DNA of 55,088 bases. Origin: a virus. The stretch covers positions 1 through 55,088 of the IMG/VR virus record IMGVR_UViG_3300013137_000002; one strand, 5' to 3'. Positions 26,858-33,429 of the stretch are shown here, piece by piece (positions within the stretch are counted from its first letter, which is position 1; the number at the start of each line of letters is the position of its first letter). The translations under genes and the position numbers were made by a program. The notes under the pieces were generated by a model. That model was not told the DNA's origin, ran no database searches, and worked only from the letters and a program-made list of their open reading frames with translations.

Positions 26858-26998
26858 ATGGAACATAGCAATAATTATACTAAAGTAAAGTCTTATTATG
26901 ACATGAAACTGTGGAATGAGACTAGAGTTCGAAATGCGGTTATAATGAATTGGATTACGGAAGCCGAATTTGAAGAGATTACTGGTACTGCTTATTAA
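26858..26998 (+). CDS. XkdX-like small tail protein
   Basis: A 46-aa protein with the XkdX pattern: a short helical part with YYDMKLWNETRVRNAVIM, followed by NWITEAEFEEITGTAY. XkdX-family proteins are tiny and sit at the end of tail operons. The ribosome site is GAGAGGAGG. The stop codon shares its final A with the start of the Avd-like gene (TAATG), so translation is coupled. Confidence 0.7.
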   Translation: MEHSNNYTKVKSYYDMKLWNETRVRNAVIMNWITEAEFEEITGTAY

Positions 26999-27489
26999 TG
27001 AGCGTTCTTGTAAGTGATCGTAAAGAGTCAAAATTTGAGGCTATAACGTATTCCATGGAGTTATATTTTATGCTCGTTGAACTCATGCAAAGAAACTTTG
27101 GTGTTAGAGACTTAAATAATCTTGCACGTATTCGTTATGCATTTGGTAAAGACGATAAAGAGGATTTTACTAAGTATTTATATTTAATGCAAAATTCTAA
27201 GATTCGTATTAATCAAATAGCATCGGTGCTTACAAGTAATGTTCGAGCAGCTAATACGCTTTATCCAACTTCTTTGCATGAGTATGAGAAGCGAAGAGAT
27301 TACCAGAATGACGCAATAACAAATTGTGAGCAACTCATTAAAGAGTTACAACAGATAGTAGAACTCTTTGAAGTTGATATCAACATCTACGGTAAGTACA
27401 TAAAAGCTATTGACCGAGAAATTGGTTTAATAAAGAAATGGCGTCAAAAAGATAATAAAATCAAAGTATATTTACAGGGTAACGTCTAA
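26998..27489 (+). CDS. avd: Avd-like accessory protein of the DGR
   Basis: A 163-aa, all-helical, charged protein between target gene and template repeat, the usual place for Avd. Helices include YSMELYFMLVELMQRNFGV, DDKEDFTKYLYLMQNSKIRI, YQNDAITNCEQLIKELQQIV and KYIKAIDREIGLIKKWRQKD, giving a four-helix bundle. Avd proteins form a basic pentamer that binds the reverse transcriptase and template RNA. Its 3' end lies ten bases before the template core. The assignment rests on position, size and helix pattern. Confidence 0.75.
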   Translation: MSVLVSDRKESKFEAITYSMELYFMLVELMQRNFGVRDLNNLARIRYAFGKDDKEDFTKYLYLMQNSKIRINQIASVLTSNVRAANTLYPTSLHEYEKRRDYQNDAITNCEQLIKELQQIVELFEVDINIYGKYIKAIDREIGLIKKWRQKDNKIKVYLQGNV

Positions 27490-27499
27490 ATCTGCGCTG

Positions 27500-27581
27500 T
27501 CTGCGGCTAATTTCGCTAATGTGAACAACAATGGCAATACGAACTACAACAACGCGTCGAACTCTAATGGGGTTCGTCCGG
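27500..27581 (+). repeat. DGR template repeat (TR)
   Basis: An 82-bp non-coding block very rich in AAC and AAT codon-like triplets, in frame with the targets. It is the source of variation: VR1 and VR2 differ from it at adenines. Its RNA, probably extending from the avd gene into the reverse transcriptase leader, is copied with errors at A and inserted in the targets. Downstream bases diverge from VR after GTCCGG. Confidence 0.95.
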
Positions 27582-27612
27582 ATTCTCTGACTAACCAACA
27601 GAGAAGGAGATG

Positions 27613-27634
27613 TTATCCTTTCCCACAAGGATAA
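27613..27634 (+). repeat. Inverted repeat downstream of TR
   Basis: TTATCCTT and AAGGATAA form a perfect 8-bp stem with a six-base loop, 31 bases after the TR core. It is not followed by a U-run on this strand. In DGRs the RNA downstream of TR is a structured part needed for cDNA priming, which this hairpin may represent. Confidence 0.55.
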
Positions 27635-27691
27635 AAAATAAAGCCAGATGCAATTTACTACGGTAAGTATTGCTATAACGGTGAATAATCT

Positions 27692-28882
27692 ATGACTTAT
27701 GAGGAAATTGTTTGCGACGCCAATAACTTGTATATGGCCTATAAGGCTTCTGTAAAAGGAAGTAAATGGAAAGAAACGACTCAAAAGTTTATGATGAATT
27801 TCTTGAGGTACATATTCTCCATACAAGAGGATCTTATTACAAGAAACTTACAAAATGGTAAAACTGATGAGTTCTCACTTTCAGAAAGAGGTCGAATTAG
27901 GCCTATTACAAGTCTTCAAACTAAAGATAGAATTATTCGTCATGTACTATGTGACGAGGTCTTGTTACCTGAGGTTAGGAAACATATTATATATGATAAT
28001 GGAGCCTCGATAAAAGGACGAGGTATATCTCATTCAAGAAAACGTTTTGAAGTACATTTACATAAGTATTACAAGATGTATGGTAATGAAGGTTATATTT
28101 TGTTTGGTGATTTTAGCAAGTTCTATGATAATATAATTCATGAGATTGCTAAGAAAGAGCTACTTAGATTATTTGACGATGATGAATTCCTTGATTGGCT
28201 ATTTACTCTTATATTTAATGATTTTAGGATTGATGTGTCCTATATGTCTGATAAAGAGTATGAGAACTGTATGACCGACATATTTAATAAGTTAGAATAT
28301 AGGCTAATACCTAAAGAACTTTTAACCGGAAATAAATGGATGGACAAATCCGTTAATATTGGAGACCAATTAAGTCAAATTATCGGTATATATTATCCAT
28401 ATCGAATAGACAACTATGTGAAATACGTAAGAAGTCAAAAATTTTACGGACGTTATATGGATGATTGGTACATTATGGGCCCAAACAAGAAGGAATTACA
28501 AGACTTATTGGATAATATTCGAGTAATAGCGAATGAATTGGGTATACATATCAATGAGAAAAAGACTCATATAGTCAAGATAAGTAGCACTTACAAATAC
28601 CTTCAAGTGAAGTATACTCTTACTAAAGATGGAAAAGTAATTAAAAGAATCAATCCAACTCGTGTTACTGCGATGCGTAGAAAACTTAAGAAGTTAGCAA
28701 ATAAAGTCGATATTAGTGATATTTGTTACGAAAATGTCGAAAATATGTTTAGAGGTTGGATGGGAAGTTTCTATAAACTTTTATCTACGCAACAAAGAAA
28801 AAGTCTTATACAACTTTACGAAAAGTTATTCAATAAAAATATTAAGGTTGCTAATAAGAAGTTAATCATATTTAATATGTAA
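27692..28882 (+). CDS. DGR reverse transcriptase
   Basis: A 396-aa reverse transcriptase. Palm motif A is LFGDFSKFYDNI (about residues 137-148), and the catalytic YMDD is in KFYGRYMDDWYIMG (about 250-263). Before it lies VNIGDQLSQIIGIYY, matching the I-G-x-x-x-S-Q motif that separates DGR enzymes from group II intron and retron enzymes. A basic thumb follows (RKLKKLANKV). It copies the TR RNA with random bases opposite A. It has only a weak ribosome site (ACGGTGAATAATCT), so expression may be low. Confidence 0.92.
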   Translation: MTYEEIVCDANNLYMAYKASVKGSKWKETTQKFMMNFLRYIFSIQEDLITRNLQNGKTDEFSLSERGRIRPITSLQTKDRIIRHVLCDEVLLPEVRKHIIYDNGASIKGRGISHSRKRFEVHLHKYYKMYGNEGYILFGDFSKFYDNIIHEIAKKELLRLFDDDEFLDWLFTLIFNDFRIDVSYMSDKEYENCMTDIFNKLEYRLIPKELLTGNKWMDKSVNIGDQLSQIIGIYYPYRIDNYVKYVRSQKFYGRYMDDWYIMGPNKKELQDLLDNIRVIANELGIHINEKKTHIVKISSTYKYLQVKYTLTKDGKVIKRINPTRVTAMRRKLKKLANKVDISDICYENVENMFRGWMGSFYKLLSTQQRKSLIQLYEKLFNKNIKVANKKLIIFNM

Positions 28883-28894
28883 GGGAGGCGTTTT

Positions 28895-29206
28895 ATGGAT
28901 CAAATTACACAAATGCTTATTACCATTGTCTGCTCAGTTATGGCATCGGCAGGATTCTGGACATTTTTGCAAAAAAGTCTTGAAAAGAAAGATGTCAAGA
29001 CGCAGATGCTCATTGGATTAGGCCATGATAGGATTGTGTATCTTGGCCTTTGCTACATTGATCGTGGGTGGGTTACTCAAGATGAATTTGAGAACCTGAA
29101 TGACTATTTGTATAAGCCCTATGAAAAAATGGGTGGAAACGGAACAGCAAAGAAAATTATACAGGAGATAAACAAGTTACCAATTCGAAAATCAAATATT
29201 AATTAA
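28895..29206 (+). CDS. Membrane-anchored phage protein, probable lysis helper
   Basis: A 103-aa protein with one N-terminal hydrophobic helix (MLITIVCSVMASAGFWTFLQ) and a soluble part with KTQMLIGLGHDRIVYLGLCY, TQDEFENLNDYLYKPYEKMG and GTAKKIIQEINKLP. This is a family often found directly before phage holins in Clostridia phages. I infer a link to lysis from the neighbouring r1t-type holin; the biochemical role is unknown. Confidence 0.65.
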   Translation: MDQITQMLITIVCSVMASAGFWTFLQKSLEKKDVKTQMLIGLGHDRIVYLGLCYIDRGWVTQDEFENLNDYLYKPYEKMGGNGTAKKIIQEINKLPIRKSNIN

Positions 29207-29222
29207 AAGGAGGAAATTCACC

Positions 29223-29570
29223 ATGTTGTTAAGTAACAGAGTCTATGACACACTCAAATGGATTGCACAGTATCTTCTTCCCGCAATAGGTACTTTGTAT
29301 ATTGCTCTTGCAACCATCTGGGGATTACCCTATGGAGAGCAGATTGTAGGATCTATTTCTGCTCTTACAATATTTATTGGGGTGATTTTGGGGATAAGCT
29401 CTAGAACGTACGTAAAATCCGGAGCGGATACGGACGGAACCTTACAAATTGATACAAGTAGCCCAGAAAAAGATATTTACCGGCTTCAATTAAATAGCGA
29501 TCTTGAGAATCTGGCTGAGAAAGCAAAAGTATCTCTCAAGGTTGATCCGAACGCCAAACTCTCTGATTAA
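29223..29570 (+). CDS. Holin, r1t-like
   Basis: A 115-aa protein. The N-terminus LLSNRVYDTLKWIAQYLLPA and GTLYIALATIWGLPYGEQIV, with a second helix SISALTIFIGVILGISSRTY, match r1t-type holins: two membrane helices and a charged C-terminal tail. Holins open the membrane to release the endolysin. The amidase is not beside it but at 14861. Confidence 0.8.
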   Translation: MLLSNRVYDTLKWIAQYLLPAIGTLYIALATIWGLPYGEQIVGSISALTIFIGVILGISSRTYVKSGADTDGTLQIDTSSPEKDIYRLQLNSDLENLAEKAKVSLKVDPNAKLSD

Positions 29571-29580
29571 TCTTTCATGA

Positions 29581-29607
29581 TTCGCAAAAAGAACAAAGCA
29601 TATAATG
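29581..29607 (+). promoter_or_regulatory. Repeated promoter-like motif, copy 1
   Basis: TTCGC begins at 29581, AC lies at 29593-29594 and TATAAT at 29601-29606 followed by G. It precedes the gene at 29645 and marks the start of the early region. Confidence 0.6.
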
Positions 29608-29644
29608 GAGGATAAAAAAAATACAGAAGGGAAAGGTGTTTAAT

Positions 29645-29929
29645 ATGGAGTTACATTTTAAGAAGAAATCAAAATTGGAAAAAGTGATTGATTCGATTTT
29701 AGACGACATGTCTAAGTTTGAAGCTAATTCCGATGAGTACAGCGATATGGCTAGTAATCTGGAAAAACTTTTGAAAGCGAAAAGCTATGAAAAACAAAAG
29801 GGAATAAGTCCAGATACAATGGTAATAGCCGCAGCAAACTTAATCGGGATAGTTTTGATACTGAAACATGAAAAAGTCGATATCATCACATCAAAAGCAT
29901 TAGGATTTGTATTAAAGGGGCGTGTATAA
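29645..29929 (+). CDS. Small helical protein with hydrophobic C-terminus
   Basis: A 94-aa protein from ATG 29645 behind GAAAGGTG. The N-terminal two thirds are charged helix (KKKSKLEKVIDSILDDMSKF), followed by a hydrophobic helix (MVIAAANLIGIVLILKHEKV). The type is common among small phage membrane-associated proteins. It has its own promoter motif and its stop lies in the loop of the terminator that follows. Function unknown. Confidence 0.65.
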   Translation: MELHFKKKSKLEKVIDSILDDMSKFEANSDEYSDMASNLEKLLKAKSYEKQKGISPDTMVIAAANLIGIVLILKHEKVDIITSKALGFVLKGRV

Positions 29930-29948
29930 CAACACGCCTTTCCCTTTT
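29914..29948 (+). terminator. Terminator overlapping the stop codon of the 29645 gene
   Basis: GGCGTGT (29919-29925) pairs with ACACGCC (29932-29938), flanked by AAAGG and TTT-CC, then CCCTTTTATT. It ends the holin/lysis transcription unit. Confidence 0.8.
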
Positions 29949-30148
29949 ATTACATATTTTAAAAATTTTTCAGACTTTCAGAAAAAACGACCTCACAGAA
30001 TCGATTTTAAACGACTTTTATAAGATAGGTAATGTAAACATACCAGAAAGGGATCTAAATTGATTGTAGGGCATTCTAGAGCGTCTGAGAGCATATCACC
30101 TATTTTTGGCATATTTTAAGGTCATTTTAGACCGAAAGGAGCATATTT
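29949..30148 (+). other. Non-coding region before the early genes
   Basis: Two hundred A/T-rich bases without a credible gene. It contains GGTAATGT-AA-ACATACC, an imperfect inverted repeat at about 30030-30046, and GGTCATTTTAGACC at about 30120-30133, another short inverted repeat just before the ribosome site. These could be operators. The repeated TCGC promoter motif is absent. Confidence 0.4.
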
Positions 30149-30670
30149 ATGATAAAAGATAGCGGAAATCGGAGAGAATTTGGTACTGGAGCGGTTCGTG
30201 ACGTTGCTGAGGGAAAAGGACGTTGTGATTTACTTCCTGTGGATGTGGTTGATAAGATATTGGGAACTTCTTGTTTAGCTCCAATAGAAGGATTCAAACG
30301 CACAAAAGATATCTCTCTTCTTGTTGGAGCCATCACAACATTCGTAAACGACCATACAGACTACAAAGATATTTACACAGCTATGTTGGAAGTTAGCAAG
30401 CACTTTGAGGAGGGATCCAAAAAATACGGGGAAAATAACTGGAAGAAGGGTATTCCGCTACATTGTTATCTTGATTCGGCCGGGAGACATTGTTTAAAGC
30501 ATTTGCGTGGGGATACGGACGAACCTCATGATAGAGCATTTATTTGGAACTTATTATGCGCAATCTGGACCTATACTCATAAACCGGAACTCGATGATGT
30601 TGAAAAAGATCTTGAGGTAGTAACAACCTTATATGCTGACAATGAAGAAATAAAGATACGTCGCGGATAA
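30149..30670 (+). CDS. dATP/dGTP diphosphohydrolase-like protein (DUF5664 type)
   Basis: A 173-aa protein with REFGTGAVRDVAEGKGRCDL at the N-terminus and HFEEGSKKYGENNWKKGIPL, then LDSAGRHCLKHLRGDTDEPH and WNLLCAIWTYTHKPE. These phrases define the phage family annotated as dATP/dGTP diphosphohydrolase N-terminal domain, a MazG-like all-alpha NTP pyrophosphatase relative with Glu/Asp metal ligands. It could adjust the nucleotide pool during phage growth. I see no PurZ partner for base-Z synthesis in this window. Confidence 0.75.
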   Translation: MIKDSGNRREFGTGAVRDVAEGKGRCDLLPVDVVDKILGTSCLAPIEGFKRTKDISLLVGAITTFVNDHTDYKDIYTAMLEVSKHFEEGSKKYGENNWKKGIPLHCYLDSAGRHCLKHLRGDTDEPHDRAFIWNLLCAIWTYTHKPELDDVEKDLEVVTTLYADNEEIKIRRG

Positions 30671-30701
30671 TACAAAGCACTTAATTTATTTCTTTTATAT
30701 T

Positions 30702-30728
30702 TTCGCATGTATAACATGGTATTTAATG
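30702..30728 (+). promoter_or_regulatory. Repeated promoter-like motif, copy 2
   Basis: TTCGC at 30702-30706, AC at 30714-30715 and TTTAAT at 30722-30727, then GAA. It drives the 34-aa membrane peptide gene at 30754. Confidence 0.6.
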
Positions 30729-30753
30729 AAGATATTCTTAAAAGGAGGATTAA

Positions 30754-30858
30754 ATGAAACAAAGAAAAATAAGTATTTTGTTCGATTTTATAATGACAAT
30801 CGTAACAGGAGGCTTTTGGTTGATCTGGGTCGTTATTCGGTATTTAAGAACACATTAA
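30754..30858 (+). CDS. 34-aa single-helix membrane peptide (copy A)
   Basis: A 34-aa peptide from ATG 30754 after AAAGGAGG. It is basic at the start, then hydrophobic (ILFDFIMTIVTGGFWLIW), with a basic end (VVIRYLRTH). A close homologue forms the C-terminal half of the protein at 45614-45826, where only a few residues differ. Conservation of so short a peptide in two contexts argues that it is a real gene. It probably sits in the membrane; its function is unknown. Confidence 0.75.
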   Translation: MKQRKISILFDFIMTIVTGGFWLIWVVIRYLRTH

Positions 30859-30890
30859 GAGGAGGGCTTAGGCTCTCTTTTTCTCTTTTC
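30859..30890 (+). terminator. Weak terminator running into promoter copy 3
   Basis: GAGGAGGGCTTAGGCTCTC can fold through AGAG/CTCT with an internal bulge, then TTTTTCTCTTTT. The U-tract flows directly into TTCGC of the next promoter motif, the arrangement seen after most small genes here. Confidence 0.5.
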
Positions 30891-30914
30891 GCGAGAGTAA
30901 CATACTCTTTAATG
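30888..30914 (+). promoter_or_regulatory. Repeated promoter-like motif, copy 3
   Basis: TTCGC at 30888-30892, AC at 30900-30901, TTTAAT at 30908-30913. It precedes the 42-aa gene at 30930. Confidence 0.6.
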
Positions 30915-30929
30915 AAAGGAGAAGAAGGT

Positions 30930-31058
30930 ATGTGGGTCATATCATGGTACGGAGGAATAGAATCATATTCAACTGCAGAAGAAGCACGTTTCGTGTATTG
31001 GTTGCTGCGTTTAAATGGTTACGAGGCCAATATCGTATACAGGCGTACATACTTATGA
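30930..31058 (+). CDS. 42-aa protein, unknown
   Basis: A 42-aa protein starting MWVISWYGGIESYSTAEEAR and ending with GYEANIVYRRTYL. ATG 30930 lies behind AAAGGAGAAG and its own promoter motif. The W-Y-G-G-I-E-S-Y pattern followed by a short helix and beta hairpin looks like a compact folded domain. It resembles small phage sequences in which aromatic residues frame an A-E-E-A helix; no function is known. Confidence 0.65.
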   Translation: MWVISWYGGIESYSTAEEARFVYWLLRLNGYEANIVYRRTYL

Positions 31059-31081
31059 TTATTCAATTAAATACATATGAT

Positions 31082-31116
31082 GAAGTTGAGGTTTTAGCCT
31101 CTTCTTTTATTCTCTT
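31082..31116 (+). terminator. Terminator before promoter copy 4
   Basis: GAAG-TT-GAGG pairs with CCTCTTC around TTTTAG, followed by TTTTATTCTCTTTT. Its U-tract touches the TTCGC of the next motif. Confidence 0.65.
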
Positions 31117-31143
31117 TTCGCAAGCATTACATGTTATATAATG
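31117..31143 (+). promoter_or_regulatory. Repeated promoter-like motif, copy 4
   Basis: TTCGC at 31117-31121, AC at 31129-31130, TATAAT at 31137-31142, then GAA. It serves the gene at 31167. Confidence 0.65.
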
Positions 31144-31166
31144 AATAAAAACGAAAGGAGGATGTT

Positions 31167-31484
31167 ATGATTAAGATAGGCGTAGGAGTAAGACTTGTTT
31201 GCGCATCGGTTTTAGGTTTTATTGGTGGTGTATTCACAATGACAAAACATCGTGAACAAGAAACACAAAAAGCGAAAGGAGAATTGATCAAAGTATTCAA
31301 GGAATTACAGAGGACCAGGGAACTTTTAGAATCTAAAGACAAAGAGATTTCAACAAAAATCGATGAAGCTTTAGAGAGTGAGAGAGAACAGACGGTCGAT
31401 AATCTGTTAAAATTCCAGAAGAAGATCAAAAATCTTGAATCGCAGATAGAAAAGAACGAAAAGAAAGACGATACAGCACCATAA
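31167..31484 (+). CDS. Membrane-anchored coiled-coil protein
   Basis: A 105-aa protein. An N-terminal hydrophobic helix (GVGVRLVCASVLGFIGGVFT) is followed by about 75 residues of charged coiled coil (ELIKVFKELQRTRELLESKD; FQKKIKNLESQIEKNEKK). The layout suggests a type of membrane-tethered spacer. It stands in its own promoter-terminator cassette. Function unknown. Confidence 0.7.
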   Translation: MIKIGVGVRLVCASVLGFIGGVFTMTKHREQETQKAKGELIKVFKELQRTRELLESKDKEISTKIDEALESEREQTVDNLLKFQKKIKNLESQIEKNEKKDDTAP

Positions 31485-31525
31485 AACAAGAAATAGAATG
31501 TGTAAATAACTAATTTGAGTTTATT

Positions 31526-31552
31526 TTGAGAGTGAATAGCTCTTTTCTTTTA
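31526..31552 (+). terminator. Terminator before promoter copy 5
   Basis: AGAG-TGAATAG-CTCT followed by TTTCTTTTATTT, which runs into the next TTCGC block. Confidence 0.55.
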
Positions 31553-31553
31553 T

Positions 31554-31580
31554 TTCGCGATTATAACATATCCTATAGTG
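31554..31580 (+). promoter_or_regulatory. Repeated promoter-like motif, copy 5
   Basis: TTCGC at 31554-31558, AC at 31566-31567, TATAGT at 31574-31579, then GAA. Confidence 0.55.
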
Positions 31581-31609
31581 AAATATAATAATTTGAAGGG
31601 AGAGATTAT

Positions 31610-31879
31610 GTGAGCACTATGGGAAAGAAGTCAAGAGATTTCGTAGAAGATCATGGAACAGAATTAATAATCAGTGGATTTATAATTGCTTTCGGAGCAA
31701 TTTTTAAAGTTGCACACATTTATCATAAGAATAAGTGTGCAGACTGGGGATTGCGAGGATTAGTGATGGGATTTCATGGAGCTATTAATTGGTTTGATGA
31801 GGAATTTACGGAATTAAACTTGAACGAACTCTATAATGAATGGGCAAGAGCTCATCCAGAAGAAATACTATATATTTAA
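31610..31879 (+). CDS. Small membrane protein, 89 aa
   Basis: An 89-aa protein starting at GTG 31610 behind GAAGGGAGAG. It has a hydrophobic helix near residues 18-36 (ELIISGFIIAFGAIFKVAH) and an amphipathic part with GLRGLVMGFHGAINWFDEEF, ending in an acidic-aromatic tail. It is a stand-alone cassette with a perfect terminator. Function unknown. Confidence 0.65.
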   Translation: MSTMGKKSRDFVEDHGTELIISGFIIAFGAIFKVAHIYHKNKCADWGLRGLVMGFHGAINWFDEEFTELNLNELYNEWARAHPEEILYI

Positions 31880-31888
31880 CATAAGATT

Positions 31889-31914
31889 AAAGAGGATATA
31901 ATCCTCTTGTTTTC
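31889..31914 (+). terminator. Terminator running into promoter copy 6
   Basis: AAGAGGAT-ATA-ATCCTCTT is a perfect stem followed by GTTTT. The U-tract overlaps the start of TTCGC. Confidence 0.8.
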
Positions 31915-31938
31915 GCGTAGAAAACTCACCCTTTAATG
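31912..31938 (+). promoter_or_regulatory. Repeated promoter-like motif, copy 6
   Basis: TTCGC at 31912-31916, AC at 31924-31925, TTTAAT at 31932-31937, then GAA. Confidence 0.6.
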
Positions 31939-31958
31939 AAACTATATTTGAGAGGAGT

Positions 31959-32150
31959 ATGATGTATATGAAAACATCAATTAGTGATATGATTATATCC
32001 TACCTTGTAAAAGGTGGAGTTTTATTGGAAACAAAAGGGGATTTTGAAACGGAAATCACGGTCCCATTTACAAACAATGAAGGAAAGGAAAAACAGGTAG
32101 GTATAAAGATTAAATGCAGAGATTTATCAATACGCACAATCAAAGAGTAA
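31959..32150 (+). CDS. Small protein, 63 aa, unknown
   Basis: A protein of up to 63 residues. Three in-frame ATGs (31959, 31962, 31968) follow AGAGGAG; the last has the best spacing. It starts with a helix (SISDMIISYLVKGGVLLE) and continues as beta strands (DFETEITVPFTNNEGKEKQV), ending in IKCRDLSIRTIKE. I recognise no family. Confidence 0.6.
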   Translation: MMYMKTSISDMIISYLVKGGVLLETKGDFETEITVPFTNNEGKEKQVGIKIKCRDLSIRTIKE

Positions 32151-32153
32151 TAA

Positions 32154-32178
32154 GAAGAGCTTAGGCTCTTTCTTTTTG
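32154..32178 (+). terminator. Terminator or attenuator between two small genes
   Basis: AAGAGC-TTAG-GCTCTT with TTCTTTTT. No copy of the promoter motif follows, so the gene at 32195 would depend on read-through. Confidence 0.7.
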
Positions 32179-32194
32179 AAAGGAGATTATATTT

Positions 32195-32389
32195 ATGGCT
32201 GATAAAATAAAGTGTGTGAAATGTGGTACTGAACTTAAATGGGGAGGCTTTGCTCATAATCAGAATACTTGTTGGTCATGTTTCAAAGATATTATTCTTA
32301 AGACTTTAGAAAATTTGCATGGCGAAGAAAGAGAAGCTGTGGTCTGGATGATGAAGATAGTTGCTGAGAAGTACGGTGAAGAATGGTGA
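32195..32389 (+). CDS. Zinc-ribbon protein, 64 aa
   Basis: A 64-aa protein with CVKCGTELKW and NTCWSCF: two C-x-x-C pairs about 15 residues apart that can bind one zinc ion. A helical C-terminal part follows (LENLHGEEREAVVWMMKIVA). It could bind nucleic acid or a host protein. It shares a transcription unit with the gene at 31959. Confidence 0.65.
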   Translation: MADKIKCVKCGTELKWGGFAHNQNTCWSCFKDIILKTLENLHGEEREAVVWMMKIVAEKYGEEW

Positions 32390-32390
32390 A

Positions 32391-32417
32391 TTCGCGTGGA
32401 AAACTCGTCCTCTAATG
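32391..32417 (+). promoter_or_regulatory. Repeated promoter-like motif, copy 7
   Basis: TTCGC at 32391-32395 overlaps the stop region of the zinc-ribbon gene; AC at 32403-32404, TCTAAT at 32411-32416, then GAA. Confidence 0.55.
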
Positions 32418-32450
32418 AATAACTAATAAAAAATTTAGGAGGATTTTATA

Positions 32451-32678
32451 ATGAAAAAGGATAATGATCTTGTAACATTAGCAGCGATTGTTATATTAGT
32501 ACCAGTGGTAATAGGAATTGGTATTAGTGTGATAAACCTGGGAATTATGGGGATCAATGGAATTAAACAGGCAAGATTCAACAAAAAGATGGAAAAAGGA
32601 ATAAAAGATGGAAGCATCGTTGTGATTGACGGACAGTACTATGAAGTACAAAAGGGAGAAACCGTTGAGGAGGCATGA
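32451..32678 (+). CDS. Single-helix membrane protein, 75 aa
   Basis: A 75-aa protein with one long hydrophobic helix (about residues 7-33: VTLAAIVILVPVVIGIGI) and a soluble C-terminal part with FNKKMEKGIKDGSIVVIDG and YYEVQKGETVEEA, which looks like a small beta domain. The layout of helix plus short tail recurs in several neighbours. Function unknown. Confidence 0.65.
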   Translation: MKKDNDLVTLAAIVILVPVVIGIGISVINLGIMGINGIKQARFNKKMEKGIKDGSIVVIDGQYYEVQKGETVEEA

Positions 32679-32691
32679 GCTTCTTCTTTTT
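32666..32691 (+). terminator. Terminator overlapping the stop codon of the 32451 gene
   Basis: GAGGAGGC-ATGA-GCTTCTTC (eight pairs, two G-U) followed by TTTTTT, which leads into TTCGC. Confidence 0.7.
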
Positions 32692-32717
32692 TCGCGACCA
32701 TTACAAAGACTCTAATA
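32691..32717 (+). promoter_or_regulatory. Repeated promoter-like motif, copy 8
   Basis: TTCGC at 32691-32695, AC at 32703-32704, TCTAAT at 32711-32716. Confidence 0.6.
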
Positions 32718-32744
32718 GAAATCTATTTTGAAAGGAGTAAAATT

Positions 32745-32900
32745 ATGTTTACAACAAGTGATAAGGTAGTATTAGGAATCTGTGGAGTAATAACAATAGC
32801 AGGTATCTTAATGATACGTTCAGGCTTAAAAGGACTTAAAGCACTTCAGGAAAGAGAAGAAATCTATAAAAATAAAGAAACAGAGATTGAAGCTGAATAA
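32745..32900 (+). CDS. 51-aa membrane peptide
   Basis: A 51-aa protein: a short polar start, one hydrophobic helix (VVLGICGVITIAGILMIR), then a charged amphipathic helix (LKGLKALQEREEIYKNKETE). The ribosome site is AAAGGAG. It is flanked by a promoter motif and a terminator that overlaps its stop codon. Function unknown. Confidence 0.65.
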   Translation: MFTTSDKVVLGICGVITIAGILMIRSGLKGLKALQEREEIYKNKETEIEAE

Positions 32901-32912
32901 GCTTCTTTCTTT
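32886..32912 (+). terminator. Terminator overlapping the 32745 gene end
   Basis: GAAGC-TGAATAA-GCTTC then TTTCTTTT; the U-tract runs into TTCGC. Confidence 0.7.
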
Positions 32913-32938
32913 TCGCATAAATAACTATGCCTTTAATG
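32912..32938 (+). promoter_or_regulatory. Repeated promoter-like motif, copy 9
   Basis: TTCGC at 32912-32916, AC at 32924-32925, TTTAAT at 32932-32937, then GAA. Confidence 0.6.
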
Positions 32939-32967
32939 AAACTAATAAATGAAAGGAAGAGAATAAA

Positions 32968-33225
32968 ATGAATATTTTAGAAAAGAGTAATTTTATCAGT
33001 CAGGTGTTTATGGGTGGAGCAAAGGCACAATTGAAACAGGAATGGACTTGGGCAGCTGCGGCAGCTATCGGATTAACTCAAGGTTTGAAATACAAAGGAA
33101 GTATTAGAACTGGATTATCCGGTGGTGTGGCGGTAGTCACGGTTCTTGCTGCGGCCTATGGCATTTACTACATCGCAGCACATTGGGACAAGATTAAAGA
33201 GGCTTTAAAAGCAAAAGAGGAGTAA
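32968..33225 (+). CDS. Small membrane protein, 85 aa
   Basis: An 85-aa protein with two hydrophobic stretches (about residues 28-42: WTWAAAAAIGLTQGL; and 50-71: LSGGVAVVTVLAAAYGIYYI) and a lysine-rich tail. Small Ala/Gly-rich two-helix proteins of this kind recur in the region. Own promoter and terminator. Function unknown. Confidence 0.65.
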   Translation: MNILEKSNFISQVFMGGAKAQLKQEWTWAAAAAIGLTQGLKYKGSIRTGLSGGVAVVTVLAAAYGIYYIAAHWDKIKEALKAKEE

Positions 33226-33240
33226 CATCCTCTTCCTTTT
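33216..33240 (+). terminator. Terminator overlapping the 32968 gene end
   Basis: AAGAGGA-GTAACA-TCCTCTT then CCTTTT, leading into TTCGC. Confidence 0.75.
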
Positions 33241-33265
33241 CGCAGCTATTACATAGACTATAATG
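33239..33265 (+). promoter_or_regulatory. Repeated promoter-like motif, copy 10
   Basis: TTCGC at 33239-33243, AC at 33251-33252 within TTACAT, TATAAT at 33259-33264. Confidence 0.65.
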
Positions 33266-33292
33266 ATAAGAAAAAATTAAAGGAGAATTATT

Positions 33293-33388
33293 ATGATAAA
33301 TAGTTTAAATTGCTTATTAGCACAAATATCATTATGGATATCTAGTTCTAGCATAGCAAAGGTACTTATATTAATAATAACAACTTAA
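33293..33388 (+). CDS. 31-aa hydrophobic peptide
   Basis: A 31-aa peptide starting at ATG 33293 behind AAAGGAG, mostly hydrophobic (NCLLAQISLWISSSSIAKV and a final LILIITT). It has a clean promoter motif, ribosome site and terminator, which is the evidence that so short a frame is translated. It may be a membrane peptide or a toxin-like peptide. Confidence 0.5.
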   Translation: MINSLNCLLAQISLWISSSSIAKVLILIITT

Positions 33389-33396
33389 AAACAAAA

Positions 33397-33427
33397 GATA
33401 AGAACTTAATAGGTTCTTATTCTTTTA
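33397..33427 (+). terminator. Terminator before promoter copy 11
   Basis: ATAAGAAC-TTAATAG-GTTCTTAT, eight pairs, followed by TCTTTT. Confidence 0.8.
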
Positions 33428-33429
33428 CC

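Noticed and set aside
30149-30670. Z-genome (2-aminoadenine) pathway
   Set aside because: The diphosphohydrolase-like protein is the only hint; no PurZ or DpoZ-type gene is visible and the polymerase is of family B.
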